45,911 bases of DNA from Candidatus Moraniibacteriota bacterium (GTDB lineage: Bacteria > Patescibacteriota > Minisyncoccia > Moranbacterales > UBA1568): contig JAGOTT010000009.1 in NCBI GenBank assembly GCA_018061645.1, positions 1 to 45,911 of the forward strand, in the 5' to 3' direction. Positions 31,967 to 41,023 of the stretch are shown in pieces. The position numbers were made by a program, and so were the translations under genes. Position 1 is the first letter of the stretch. Every line of letters begins with the position of its first letter. A model generated the notes under the pieces. The model ran no database searches. It saw nothing but the letters and a program-made list of their open reading frames with translations, and was not told where the DNA came from.

Positions 31967-33816
31967 ATGAAAATAATCTAGCCGGATCGGGAGCGGCTGT
32001 TGAGGTGACCTTGTCGACTCGGGAAACGACTCCCGTGGTCGCGGAAATGAATTCTGCGGAAGAAGTGGAAACTCCCGAGTCGCTTAAAGGCATTGAAAAC
32101 GAAGCCCCCGGTTTTTTTTCGAAGCTGAAGAATGCGGGGGGAAAAGTCGTGGATTTTTTTTCTCATGAAGAGGTGCGAAAACAGGTGGCGGAGTCGACGG
32201 TTTCCATGGTTGCTTCCGTTGCCGGCATGAAGAGTTTTTATGATGTTCCGAATTATCTTCACCAGCGGTTCATGGTGCGTGGAATCGACCTCGGACCGTT
32301 CGGGCAAGGGAAAGGGATGACCGGATCGGTAGAACGATTGATCGGCGCCAATCGTGAAATGCGGGGTGACTTCGGGGAGGATCCCGCCTTGGAGTCGTCA
32401 GAATCGAAATCTGATGAGGTCGAAGGTGAATCGCATTCGGTTCGGGATGCGATCAGGGACTTGAACGAGCGGCTCGCACTGACGAAAGAAGGAGACCGAA
32501 AGGGATCGGAACAGCGAAAAATGATCGCTAAGCTGCTCATGGAAAACAGAACCAGGGAGCGGATGAATGCCGAGGAACGAAGTGAGCGCATGACGACGAT
32601 TCTCGATGACTACACGACGACCAAAGTTACGGGTATGCAGGCGGCGAGAGAGACTTTGAATACGGCGCTTGTGGCATCCGGCGCAATGAGTCTCCGTGGG
32701 ATCTCATATAGCATGTTGGACGGCGTTGAGCGGTATCAGCGGTTGAGCAAAGAGGCGGGTGTCGATGGCGAGAATCCGGAAATATTCAAGGATGTGATTC
32801 TTGGTGGAATAAATGAAACATTGGAAGAAGCGACACTCAGGAACAGTGCGGATAAGGGCAGTCTTCGTGCCGGACTCGACTCAGTCAAGGCGTGGGGAAA
32901 AATTCTTCGGGCTGTCGGTATGGGTTCCACTCTGTCTATGCGTCCAGAGGCCATGGGAAATGATATGGAGAAAGTGTTGGATGCTTTTTCAGGGAAAACC
33001 TCCTTTGGTGATGTCGCGGAGAATTTCCAGGGGAATATCGATCGGACGATCGACGGATATAAGCGCGTGGCTGATGCGATCAACCCATTTCATGCTACGG
33101 ATGCAAACGCCGCCGATGTTCTCGTGTCAGGTCGCAGCGGAACTCCCGGTTCAATCATCGAAACCACAACGTCTCCTGCGGAAGAGTCAAGAACCGATGG
33201 AGATGGTAGGATCGTCGGCTTTGAACGACATTCAGGCGCTATGCGCGTCGGAGTGAGTGTGTCGGAAGTTGCACCCGATTCGGGCTCGGAGTATGGTGTC
33301 AAGGTGGACATGCTGAAATCGGCTATTCCTGACGGGGAATCGAAATCTATCGGCGGGCTTACTTTCGGTCGTGATGGAGAAAAGATTTATTTGGTTGATG
33401 CCAAGAGGGGTGAGGTGAAGTTGGTTACACAGGAAAATATTGCCGGAATACTGGCTGCGCAGTCATATAACTCCGGTGAAGTGTCAGGGTCAAAGGGCGG
33501 ACCGTCTCTCGCCGAAAGAGCCGCTGCCGCGCAGGCCGATCTCGGGAAAGGCGCTTCTGCCGTCGAAACTCTCCAAAAACCGGGCGTGGATTTTTCCGAG
33601 AAGATGAACTTACTCAAAGAAACTATTGAAGACGGTGAAACTGTGCATATGAACGGCCTCAATATGATGCGAAAAGGGAATGATTTCTTTCTTGTGTCAA
33701 ACGGAAAGTCTGTCCGTATAATGGAAGGAAATCTCAAGGATATCCTGAGAATCCGGGATAATGGACGCATGGATTTTCTCAATAAAGCACGAAAGATGCC
33801 GGGTTATGGATTATGA
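31963..33816 (+). CDS. Large hypothetical protein with a duplicated C-terminal domain
   Basis: I do not recognise this 617-residue protein. It has a disordered acidic N-terminus, a segment (about 44-110) with FFSKLKNAGGKVVDFFSHEE, then helices. Near the C-terminus a domain of about 50 residues occurs twice: residues 447-497 and 547-595 share the pattern LK..I.DGE....GL....G...LV...... L..IL. No secretion signal is obvious. The DNA is visibly less GC-rich and has more mixed codon use than its neighbours, suggesting a faster-evolving or acquired gene. It is coupled to the 109-residue gene upstream and ends 42 nt before the exporter genes. Confidence 0.7.
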   Translation: MNENNLAGSGAAVEVTLSTRETTPVVAEMNSAEEVETPESLKGIENEAPGFFSKLKNAGGKVVDFFSHEEVRKQVAESTVSMVASVAGMKSFYDVPNYLHQRFMVRGIDLGPFGQGKGMTGSVERLIGANREMRGDFGEDPALESSESKSDEVEGESHSVRDAIRDLNERLALTKEGDRKGSEQRKMIAKLLMENRTRERMNAEERSERMTTILDDYTTTKVTGMQAARETLNTALVASGAMSLRGISYSMLDGVERYQRLSKEAGVDGENPEIFKDVILGGINETLEEATLRNSADKGSLRAGLDSVKAWGKILRAVGMGSTLSMRPEAMGNDMEKVLDAFSGKTSFGDVAENFQGNIDRTIDGYKRVADAINPFHATDANAADVLVSGRSGTPGSIIETTTSPAEESRTDGDGRIVGFERHSGAMRVGVSVSEVAPDSGSEYGVKVDMLKSAIPDGESKSIGGLTFGRDGEKIYLVDAKRGEVKLVTQENIAGILAAQSYNSGEVSGSKGGPSLAERAAAAQADLGKGASAVETLQKPGVDFSEKMNLLKETIEDGETVHMNGLNMMRKGNDFFLVSNGKSVRIMEGNLKDILRIRDNGRMDFLNKARKMPGYGL

Positions 33817-33858
33817 TTCTTGGCGGTAAAGAAGTATTTATTCATTGGAATCCACAAT

Positions 33859-34854
33859 ATGAAAAAACGAACGAAAATCATCTCGGGGCTTTTGGCGGTC
33901 GCGGTGGTAGGCGGTGCGATCTGGTATGCGAACCGGAGCGATCCGGAAGCCGGAATCACGACTGACTCGGTGCGCCGGGGCGATGTCGCGCAGACCGTTT
34001 CCGTGACGGGGAAGATTGTTCCGGCGCTATATGCGGATCTTTCGTTCCTGCGGACAGGACGCATCGCGAACGTTTCCGTTTCGGAGGGCGACCGGGTGGC
34101 AGCGGATCAGGAAATAGCTTCGCTCGACGATGAATCGTTGCGATCGGAATGGAAAGCCGCGTTGATCGCTCTGTCGATCGCGGAAGAGAACGAGAAATTG
34201 GCGCGGCGGGATTGGGACGGTCTCAAGCTGGAGGAACGTGCCGCAAAGAAGCTCGCGACCGAACAGGCGCGTGAATCGGTCCGTTCGATCGGCATTTCGA
34301 TGAAGAATCTTTCGCTTGTCACGCCGATCGCGGGAACGGTGTCATCGTTGGATATCCGATCCGGCGAAACGGCGACAGTCGGAGTGGTGGTCGCGCGCAT
34401 TTCCGGCGACGGCGAGTCGATCATCGAATCCCAGGTTCCCGAATCCGATGTCGTGGAAATCGTCATCGGGATGAAAGCGAAGATAACGTTCGATTCGCTG
34501 TCCCAGGATGATGTCTTCGAGGCCGAGGTGACGGATATCGACAAAGCGGCGACCGTTTCACAGGGCGTCGTTTCCTATATGACGCGTTTCAGACTGTCGT
34601 CCGTTGACGACCGTCTCCGGGAAGGAATGACGGCGAATATCGATATCGAGACCGCAAGAGCAGGGAACGTTCCCATGGTTCCGTCCCGCGCGATTTCAAG
34701 AGAGGGAGCCAGATCGTTCGTCGAAGTGAAACGCGGTAAAGGCATCTTTGAGAAGGTCGAGATCATGACCGGTATCGAGGGTGACGATGGTCTGGTGGAG
34801 GCGAAGTCCGGATTGCGCGAAGGAGACGAAGTCGTGGTTTCGAGAAAGAAATAG
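33859..34854 (+). CDS. HlyD/MacA-type periplasmic adaptor (membrane fusion) protein
   Basis: The 331-residue protein has an N-terminal membrane anchor (KIISGLLAVAVVGGAIWYA, about 6-24). A biotinyl-lipoyl-like half motif follows (VSVTGKIVPALYADLSFLRTGRIANVSVSEGDRVAADQ region). A short helical hairpin (about 90-145), the second half motif (LVTPIAGTVSSLDIRSGE) and a C-terminal barrel complete it. ATG 33859 was chosen because it starts the anchor. It is followed 4 nt later by an ABC ATPase and then a MacB-like permease, the standard MacAB-type order. In a cell without an outer membrane it would act as an extracellular accessory part of the exporter. Confidence 0.9.
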   Translation: MKKRTKIISGLLAVAVVGGAIWYANRSDPEAGITTDSVRRGDVAQTVSVTGKIVPALYADLSFLRTGRIANVSVSEGDRVAADQEIASLDDESLRSEWKAALIALSIAEENEKLARRDWDGLKLEERAAKKLATEQARESVRSIGISMKNLSLVTPIAGTVSSLDIRSGETATVGVVVARISGDGESIIESQVPESDVVEIVIGMKAKITFDSLSQDDVFEAEVTDIDKAATVSQGVVSYMTRFRLSSVDDRLREGMTANIDIETARAGNVPMVPSRAISREGARSFVEVKRGKGIFEKVEIMTGIEGDDGLVEAKSGLREGDEVVVSRKK

Positions 34855-34858
34855 CTCT

Positions 34859-35578
34859 ATGTTGGTTTCTGTGCGGAATCTCGAGAAGACGTATGAGAAT
34901 GAGGGCGTGAAAACGCCGGCGCTTCGCGGTGTTTCCTTCGATATCAGCAAGGGAGAGTTTGTCTCGGTCATGGGCCCGTCAGGCTGCGGGAAATCGACCT
35001 TGATGCAGATCCTGGGCCTGCTTGATCGACCGACCGGCGGGACATATCTTCTCGACGGGAAGAACGTCTCGGAATACGGGGATGACGAGCTTGCGAGGCT
35101 CCGGAACCGGAAACTCGGGTTCGTGTTCCAAGCGTTCAATCTTCTCCCGAAAACGAGTGTCGCGGAAAACGTCGAACTCCCACTTCTCTATGATGATGAT
35201 CCAATCGAAAAAAACGAAGACAGAGTCATGGATGCGCTCCGCGCTGTCGGTATCGATCATCGCGCGGGGTATCTCTCGAGCCAGTTGTCCGGTGGAGAGA
35301 AACAGCGGGTCGCCATCGCCCGCGCGCTCGTGAATGACCCGGATGTCATCTTCGCGGACGAACCGACCGGAAACCTCGATTCGAAATCCGGACTCCAGGT
35401 GATGCGCATTCTCCAGAAGCTCAACGATGAGGGACGAACGATCGTTCTGGTCACGCATGAGACCTATACCTCTGAGCATGCCAAGCGCATCCTTACGATG
35501 AAGGATGGACAGATATTCTCCGATGAACCAGTGAGACACCGGCGGATCGCCACGGACGGAGAAGCGATTCTGAAATAA
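34859..35578 (+). CDS. ABC transporter ATP-binding protein (MacB/LolD type)
   Basis: The 239-residue ATPase has Walker [10 protein letters not shown], the Q-loop [13 protein letters not shown], signature [15 protein letters not shown], Walker [13 protein letters not shown] and the switch His in LVTHE. This sequence style is that of the LolD/MacB/FtsE class that works with FtsX-like permeases. It begins 4 nt after the adaptor gene. The permease follows after an 87-nt gap filled by an interspersed repeat. The substrate is unknown. Confidence 0.95.
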   Translation: MLVSVRNLEKTYENEGVKTPALRGVSFDISKGEFVSVMGPSGCGKSTLMQILGLLDRPTGGTYLLDGKNVSEYGDDELARLRNRKLGFVFQAFNLLPKTSVAENVELPLLYDDDPIEKNEDRVMDALRAVGIDHRAGYLSSQLSGGEKQRVAIARALVNDPDVIFADEPTGNLDSKSGLQVMRILQKLNDEGRTIVLVTHETYTSEHAKRILTMKDGQIFSDEPVRHRRIATDGEAILK

Positions 35579-35665
35579 TTGCAGATTTGAGATTTCAGAT
35601 TGCAGAATGGAAATTCGGATCCAGACTTCTTATTCGTCAATCTTCAATCTGCAATCTTCAATTAC
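35577..35665. repeat. ATTGCAGA-type interspersed repeat, copy 2
   Basis: The gap between the ATPase and permease is made of ATTGCAGATTTGAGATTTCA-like sequence answered by CAATCTTCAATCTGCAATCT on the other side, forming an imperfect hairpin. It shares words with the repeats at 10141 and 41024 and ends at the permease ATG. Confidence 0.65.
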
Positions 35666-36907
35666 ATGAAGCTTTCTGACCCTCTCAAAATCGCCTATCG
35701 ATCGCTCGTTGCTGCGAAACTGCGATTCCTCCTTACCGTTCTCGGCATCGTGATCGGGGTCGCATCGGTCATTCTGGTCATGGCGATCGGCGCATCCGCC
35801 CAGGCGCTCATCGTCGCTCAGGTCGAGGGAGTCGGTTCCGATCTCGTCGGTATCCTTCCGGGAGCATCCGAGGAGGATGGTCCACCGGCTCAGGCATTCG
35901 GCGTGGTGACGACGACCTTGAAAAGCGACGACCTCGATGCGCTCCGTGAGCGTGGAAATGTCCCGCATCTTGTCGCGGCCTCCGGTTATGTCACCGGTTC
36001 GGCGCCGATCGAATCGCGGAGCGAGTCGATGGAGACGAGTTTCCAAGGGGTGTCATCGTCCGTACTCGAGATCGAAAACATGGGTATCGCGAAGGGGAGA
36101 TTCTTCTTTCCAGAAGAGGACAAGGATCTCTCCCGATCGGTCGTGCTCGGATCGACGCGCGCTGAGGAACTGTTCCCGCAGGGCGACTCCATCGGGGAGA
36201 TGGTGAAGATCCGTGACATCCCGTTCCGTGTGATCGGCGTACTCGAGGAACGGGGATCCGCGGCATTCTCGAACCCGGATACGCTCGTCTATGTCCCGCT
36301 TCTGACCGCACAGAAGCTCCTGCTCGGTATCGACTATCTGAATTTCGTCCGTGGAAAAGTCGATGGGTCCGGAAATATCGACCGTACCAAGGCCGATATC
36401 GAGGCATTGCTCCGCGATCGACACGATATCGAGGAAGGGGAAGAGTCCGATTTCTCGGTTCGGAGCACCGATGCGGCGCTCAATACGCTTACGACCGTCA
36501 CGGATGTCCTCAAATATTTCCTGGCGGCGATTGCCGGTATCTCACTCGTCGTCGGGGGAATCGGCATCATGAATTCGATGCTCATCTCCGTGTCGCAGCG
36601 TATCCGTGAGATCGGGCTTCGCAAGGCGGTCGGCGCGCGTCCTTCGCATATCATCATCCAGTTTCTCATCGAGTCCGCATTCATCACGCTCGCGGGTGGG
36701 TTGATCGGCCTCCTCTTCGGTGTACTTATCGCGTTTCTCGCTTCGATCGTCATCGGTGCGCTCGGGTATGAGTGGGAATTCATCGTTCCTCCGGCATCGA
36801 TAGGGCTTTCGTTGTCCGTATCACTCTTTATCGGGTTTCTGTTCGGTCTCTATCCGGCATGGAAAGCATCCCGCGTGCCTCCGATGGAGGCGCTCCGATA
36901 CGAATGA
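35666..36907 (+). CDS. MacB-like ABC transporter permease
   Basis: The 413-residue permease has the FtsX/MacB layout: one N-terminal membrane helix (LRFLLTVLGIVIGVASVILVM, about 20-40), a large extracellular MacB core (about 45-275) and three C-terminal helices. The conserved ISLVVGGIGIMNSMLISVSQ, REIGLRKAVGARPSHIIIQF and final KASRVPPMEALRYE are signatures. With the adaptor and ATPase upstream it forms a complete tripartite exporter. A paralogous permease occurs at 39761-41023. Confidence 0.94.
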   Translation: MKLSDPLKIAYRSLVAAKLRFLLTVLGIVIGVASVILVMAIGASAQALIVAQVEGVGSDLVGILPGASEEDGPPAQAFGVVTTTLKSDDLDALRERGNVPHLVAASGYVTGSAPIESRSESMETSFQGVSSSVLEIENMGIAKGRFFFPEEDKDLSRSVVLGSTRAEELFPQGDSIGEMVKIRDIPFRVIGVLEERGSAAFSNPDTLVYVPLLTAQKLLLGIDYLNFVRGKVDGSGNIDRTKADIEALLRDRHDIEEGEESDFSVRSTDAALNTLTTVTDVLKYFLAAIAGISLVVGGIGIMNSMLISVSQRIREIGLRKAVGARPSHIIIQFLIESAFITLAGGLIGLLFGVLIAFLASIVIGALGYEWEFIVPPASIGLSLSVSLFIGFLFGLYPAWKASRVPPMEALRYE

Positions 36908-36926
36908 TGCGACGTGGTTGGAAATA

Positions 36927-36935
36927 TGCTACACT
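36927..36935 (+). promoter_or_regulatory. Extended -10 promoter for the coiled-coil gene
   Basis: TGC followed by TACACT (36930-36935), 22 nt before ATG 36958. No good -35 is present. The element lies just after the permease stop codon. Confidence 0.4.
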
Positions 36936-36957
36936 GTTCAGGCGACAAAAGATTTTT

Positions 36958-37344
36958 ATGGACAAAACGAAAATGCGCATCATCGCGATACTTGTTTCCG
37001 CACTCGTCTTCAACGGAGTGCTCTTCGGAGTGCTCTATGCCGAGGAGCTTAAGCGGATCGCGAAGCGCGACGAGCAGATGAACGACGCTGTCGCGCGGGC
37101 TATGCAGGTCGACGAAGCCCGAAAACGGTACTACGAACAGATCGCCGAGGATCGTCGGAAGCTCCGTGAGCAGATGGAGATGTCCAAAGCCGATTATGAC
37201 GATCTCCTGGCAAGACAACCGGATCTCGTCGCCGAGCAGAAACAGACGGTGACCAAGGTGGTTCAGGAGGTCGTCCCGGTGACGACCAAGGAGACGGTTA
37301 CCGTTTCCAAACCGAAGAGTACCAAATCCACGAAGTCATCATGA
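36958..37344 (+). CDS. Membrane-anchored coiled-coil protein, unknown function
   Basis: The 128-residue protein has one membrane helix (IIAILVSALVFNGVLFGVLYA, about 8-28), then an extended charged helix (about 30-95) likely to form a coiled coil, and a low-complexity tail rich in Thr, Val, Lys and Ser. It is likely anchored in the membrane with the helix outside. No family is recognised. The stop overlaps the next start (ATGATG at 37341), linking it to the acidic secreted protein that follows. Confidence 0.6.
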   Translation: MDKTKMRIIAILVSALVFNGVLFGVLYAEELKRIAKRDEQMNDAVARAMQVDEARKRYYEQIAEDRRKLREQMEMSKADYDDLLARQPDLVAEQKQTVTKVVQEVVPVTTKETVTVSKPKSTKSTKSS

Positions 37345-37880
37345 TGGAATCCCGAACGGTGAATCCCGAACGGTGGGCATGGAAGATCCGAACCGGGATA
37401 TTCCTCGGTATGTTTTTGACTGCATCCTTCCTTTCCGGAGGCAAGGGTATCTATGCCGGCAACTGGATGTATCCGATCGTCGGGATGGCGTACGCCGATG
37501 ATGACGATGATGAGGACGAGGAAGATGAAGATGATGAGAAGGACGATGAGGACGAGGAAGATGAAGATGATGAGAAAAAGGAAGAAAAAACCACCGAGGT
37601 ACGGTATGTGACGCACTACGAAGTTCGGCAGGTGCCGAAGACGACCGTCGTCATCCCGGCCGAATACCGGACGGATACGGATGGCGATCAGCTGGTGGAC
37701 GCGCTTGATCCGGATCCGCGCGTGCATCAGCGGGAATACTGGAGCGACGTCGACGGTGACGCCGTCCCGAATGTGTTCGACCGACATCCTGACGAGGACG
37801 ACTTCGTTTATTTCGAAAGCGAATATGACACCAACGGTGACGGACTCGTCGATTCCTTCGAGGAGTTGGCGAGGCGCTGA
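37341..37880 (+). CDS. Secreted acidic protein with thrombospondin type-3-like calcium motifs
   Basis: The 179-residue protein has an N-terminal signal segment (GIFLGMFLTASFLSGG, about 19-34). A very acidic linker follows (about 52-80) built on a 12-residue tandem repeat, then VRYVTHYEVRQVPKTTVVIP. The C-terminal part has Asp-rich loops DTDGDQLVDALDPDP, DVDGDAVPNVFD and DTNGDGLVDSFEE, which match calcium-binding thrombospondin type-3/EF-hand-like loops. It would bind calcium outside the cell. It is followed 22 nt later by apbE. Confidence 0.65.
   Translation: MMESRTVNPERWAWKIRTGIFLGMFLTASFLSGGKGIYAGNWMYPIVGMAYADDDDDEDEEDEDDEKDDEDEEDEDDEKKEEKTTEVRYVTHYEVRQVPKTTVVIPAEYRTDTDGDQLVDALDPDPRVHQREYWSDVDGDAVPNVFDRHPDEDDFVYFESEYDTNGDGLVDSFEELARR
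37509..37576 (+). repeat. 36-nt tandem repeat in the acidic linker
   Basis: Two identical 32-nt blocks at 37509-37540 and 37545-37576 repeat with a 36-nt period and encode Asp/Glu runs. The period keeps the reading frame, so the copy number can change without frameshift. Confidence 0.75.
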
Positions 37881-37902
37881 GCGGGAGGTACCAGGGGAGA
37901 TC

Positions 37903-38808
37903 ATGAAGACGGACGTTTTCGTGAAGGTGCTCTCGGATACGGCGGGTGCGGCGGAAATGGAGGAGGCTCTCGATGAGGCCTTCCGGATGTTCCGTGCCTT
38001 CGAATCCCGGTTCAGCCGATTCCTTCCGGAGAGCGAACTTTCGCGGTTCAACGCTTCCGAGAAAATGGTTGTCTCCCCGGATTTTTTCTCGTTGCTTGAG
38101 TCCGCGAAGCGGCGATACGAGGAGACGGACGGACTCTTCGATCCGTCGATCCTCTCCGCTCTCAAGGCGGAGGGTTATGACGGAAGCTTCCTTACGGAAT
38201 CGTTCGGTATCCCTGGAGATTCGTTTGCCGAGAAGCACTTCTTCCGTGAACTTCGGATCGATCCGGTGTCACGGATGACTCGTAAGCCGATCGGCCTCAA
38301 GATCGATCTCGGCGGTATCGGGAAGGGATATGTCGTCGACCGGGTGGCGGAGTTTCTCAAAAGGGAGTACGAACACTTCTTCATCTGCGCCGGCGGAGAC
38401 ATCTGCGCCGGCGGTAAGAACATGTCGGCCGGCTACGATTATTGGGCGGTGGACGTGGAGGATCCGGTTTCCGACACGGCATCGATCGCGACACTCCTTC
38501 TCTCCGATCGTGCCGTCGCGACGTCCGGGGTCGATCGGCGAAGATGGGCGGTCGATGGGCGTGAAAGGCATCATCTCATCGATCCGCGGACGGGACGGAG
38601 TGCGGAGACGGATCTTGTTTCCGTCACCGTCGTGGGGGAGACGGTCGAGGCGGCGGAAGTCTGGTCGAAGTCGCTCGTCATTCTCGGTCTCGAGGAGGGG
38701 AGGGCGCGCGCGGAAGAGAAGCATATTCCGGCGTTGTTCGTGACGCGGGAAGGGAAAATGGAATATAATGGTCATATCGGGCCGTTTCTTTGGAAGGAGC
38801 GGGTGTGA
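37903..38808 (+). CDS. apbE: FAD:protein FMN transferase (ApbE)
   Basis: ApbE attaches FMN covalently to threonine or serine of extracytosolic redox proteins. The 301-residue protein has the family features FESRFSRFLPESELSRFN near the N-terminus, YEETDGLFDPSILSAL, KIDLGGIGKGYVVDRVAEFL (FAD and magnesium site region), CAGGDICAGG and HHLIDPRTGRSAETDLVSVT. No signal peptide is seen with the chosen start, which has GGGGAGA upstream. No clear flavinylation target motif was found in the window. The ferric-reductase-like membrane protein just downstream suggests a shared extracytosolic electron-transfer role. Confidence 0.9.
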   Translation: MKTDVFVKVLSDTAGAAEMEEALDEAFRMFRAFESRFSRFLPESELSRFNASEKMVVSPDFFSLLESAKRRYEETDGLFDPSILSALKAEGYDGSFLTESFGIPGDSFAEKHFFRELRIDPVSRMTRKPIGLKIDLGGIGKGYVVDRVAEFLKREYEHFFICAGGDICAGGKNMSAGYDYWAVDVEDPVSDTASIATLLLSDRAVATSGVDRRRWAVDGRERHHLIDPRTGRSAETDLVSVTVVGETVEAAEVWSKSLVILGLEEGRARAEEKHIPALFVTREGKMEYNGHIGPFLWKERV

Positions 38809-38852
38809 TGGTGCCTGGCAGGTGACGTTTGACGATGTTTCAATACTAGAGT

Positions 38853-39752
38853 ATGACAGTTTCGCAAAAGATGATTTTCATATCGGCCGCCCTTCTTCTT
38901 GCTGCTGCCGGTTCCGCCGTGGCGCAGGTCAAGGACACCGATGTGGATGGGCTCACCGATCAGGCTGAGACGGATGCGTACCATACCGACCCGGCGGTCG
39001 CCGATACGGACGGTGACGGAATCGGGGACGGTGAAGAGGTGGTCGACGGAACCGACCCGCTCGATGCGGCGAGTTCCCGGCTTGTCTCCTACCGGGTCGC
39101 GCCCGATCCGGGCATCCTCGGGGAGCGGGAAAAATTCGCCTGGTATTTCGGCCGGGCGACCGGCATTGCGGCGTTCGTTCTTCTTACGCTTGTCATGGTG
39201 TCCGGGATGACGGTGAGCTCGCGCGCGTTCATCCGTCGGCTCAACCTCGGTAACGCGCTTGAGTACCATCGGGTGTTCTCATGGCTCGCGTTCTCGACGG
39301 TCGTCCTTCACGCGGGAAGCTTCCTTTTCGATGATTTCATCCGTATGACGGTCTCCGAGATGCTCGTTCCGTTCCTCCTTGAGCGCGATTTCCCGACCGC
39401 ACTCGGGTTCGACCTCGGCAAGGCGACCGCGCTCGGCATCATCGCGTTCTACCTCATCCTCATGCTCATCCTCACCGCCGAACTCCGCACAAAGGCGACC
39501 GCGCGGTTCTGGCGTCAGCTCCACTACTTCAGCTTTCTCGCATACCCGCTCTTCCTTGCGCACGGGTTCATGGCAGGGACGGACAGCCGGGAGTGGTGGA
39601 TGCAGGCGATCTATGTCATTTCCGGGATTTTAGTTTGCATATTTATCGTCATCCGTGTCGTTTTTCGGAATATTCTTCCGAAAATCCGTCAGAGAAGAGC
39701 TACAGTACAGGCTGCATCCGACACCTCTTCTCATATCGGGACGATTTCATAA
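38853..39752 (+). CDS. Ferric-reductase-like transmembrane protein with extracellular calcium-binding region
   Basis: The 299-residue protein has a signal peptide (MIFISAALLLAAAGSAVAQ, about 7-25). Two thrombospondin type-3-like loops follow: DTDVDGLTDQAE and DTDGDGIGDGEE, the latter continuing to DGTDPLD. A multi-pass membrane domain (about 105-285) resembles the ferric reductase/MsrQ family. Candidate heme ligands are His in LEYHRVFSWLAF, VVLHAGSFLF, FWRQLHYFSFL and LFLAHGF, which suggests a b-type cytochrome. It would pass electrons across the membrane. No NAD(P)H-binding domain is present. apbE lies 44 nt upstream. Confidence 0.8.
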   Translation: MTVSQKMIFISAALLLAAAGSAVAQVKDTDVDGLTDQAETDAYHTDPAVADTDGDGIGDGEEVVDGTDPLDAASSRLVSYRVAPDPGILGEREKFAWYFGRATGIAAFVLLTLVMVSGMTVSSRAFIRRLNLGNALEYHRVFSWLAFSTVVLHAGSFLFDDFIRMTVSEMLVPFLLERDFPTALGFDLGKATALGIIAFYLILMLILTAELRTKATARFWRQLHYFSFLAYPLFLAHGFMAGTDSREWWMQAIYVISGILVCIFIVIRVVFRNILPKIRQRRATVQAASDTSSHIGTIS

Positions 39753-39760
39753 AAAACGGA

Positions 39761-41023
39761 ATGATGTCATTCTGGAAACATTTCATGCCGCTCGTCTTCG
39801 CGATCCGGACGATCCGGACGCACAAGGCGAGGACGTTTCTCGCTCTTCTCGGTGTCGTGATCGGGGTGTTTTCGGTCGTGGTCGTGCAGTCCCTCGGTGA
39901 CGGGGTGAAGCGGTTCATCCTGGGGCAGGTTGAGAGTTTCGGGACGGACGTCATCCAGGTCGAGGTCAAGGTTCCGAACACGGGAAAGATGTCGTCCGAG
40001 AACGCGACCGGTCGCGTGCAAGGGGTACAGATCACCACGCTCAAGACGTCAGATCGCGACGCCATCATGCGACTTCCGAACATTGAGGCCGCCTATGCCG
40101 GAACGATCGGACAGGAGCGCGTCACGGTCGGGAACATCGGGAAGCGGGTGCTTCTCTTCGGTGCGGGGGCGGAAGCACCGCTCGTGGACGGCGGGACGAA
40201 GGTGGTTGATGGGAGGTTCTATACCGAGGAGGAGGACGCGAGTCTCGCACGCGTCATCGTACTCGGCGCCGGCGTCAAGGAGACGTTCTTCGGCGAGGGG
40301 GACGCGGTCGGTGAGTCCGTCACGCTCCGCGGTGAAAAATATCGCGTGGTCGGGGTGCTCGAGCCGCGTGGAACGGTGGCCTTCTTCGACTTCGATTCGC
40401 TCGCCTATGTGCCGGTCAAGACGCTTGAGAAAAAGATCCTCGGCGTGGATTACATCCAGATGATTTCCGTCAAGATGGCGGATCCGACGCGGGAGGACGA
40501 AACGGTCGCTCTCGTGACCGATCTGCTCCGCGATCGGCACGACATCACGGATTCGGACCGGGACGACTTCGGCGTGACCTCGACACGCGAGGCGCAGGAG
40601 ACGCTGTCCGAGGTGTTCGGGACGATCACGATCCTTCTGCTCGCGCTCACGTCCATATCGCTCGTAGTCGGCGGCGTCGGAATCATGAACGTCATGTACG
40701 TCTCGGTCGCGGAACGGACGAGCGAAATCGGTCTCCGGAAGGCGGTCGGGGCGACGTCCGGAAGCATCCTCCGCCAGTTCCTGTCCGAGGCACTCATCAT
40801 CACGGGGCTGGGCGGAGCGATCGGTATCGTGCTCGGCGTGGCGTTCTCGTATGCGCTTTCGTCGTTTCTTTCCGGTTTCGGATATGCTATCGACCTCTCG
40901 TTCACGGCGCGTTCGCTCCTGCTCGGCGCCGTCTTCTCGATGATCGTCGGGGTCGCATTCGGTCTTTCACCGGCTTTCCGTGCGGCGAAACTGACCCCGA
41001 TGGAGGCCCTTCGAAAGGATTGA
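39761..41023 (+). CDS. MacB/FtsX-like ABC transporter permease (second copy)
   Basis: This 420-residue permease is a paralogue of the one at 35666. It has an N-terminal helix (RTFLALLGVVIGVFSVVVVQ, about 24-43), an extracellular MacB core, and three C-terminal helices with ISLVVGGVGIMNVMYVSVAE, SEIGLRKAVGATSGSILRQF and the ending AAKLTPMEALRKD. No dedicated ATPase or adaptor is next to it, so it may share the ATPase at 34859. It starts 8 nt after the ferric-reductase-like gene, with ATG at 39761 or 39764. Confidence 0.93.
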   Translation: MMSFWKHFMPLVFAIRTIRTHKARTFLALLGVVIGVFSVVVVQSLGDGVKRFILGQVESFGTDVIQVEVKVPNTGKMSSENATGRVQGVQITTLKTSDRDAIMRLPNIEAAYAGTIGQERVTVGNIGKRVLLFGAGAEAPLVDGGTKVVDGRFYTEEEDASLARVIVLGAGVKETFFGEGDAVGESVTLRGEKYRVVGVLEPRGTVAFFDFDSLAYVPVKTLEKKILGVDYIQMISVKMADPTREDETVALVTDLLRDRHDITDSDRDDFGVTSTREAQETLSEVFGTITILLLALTSISLVVGGVGIMNVMYVSVAERTSEIGLRKAVGATSGSILRQFLSEALIITGLGGAIGIVLGVAFSYALSSFLSGFGYAIDLSFTARSLLLGAVFSMIVGVAFGLSPAFRAAKLTPMEALRKD

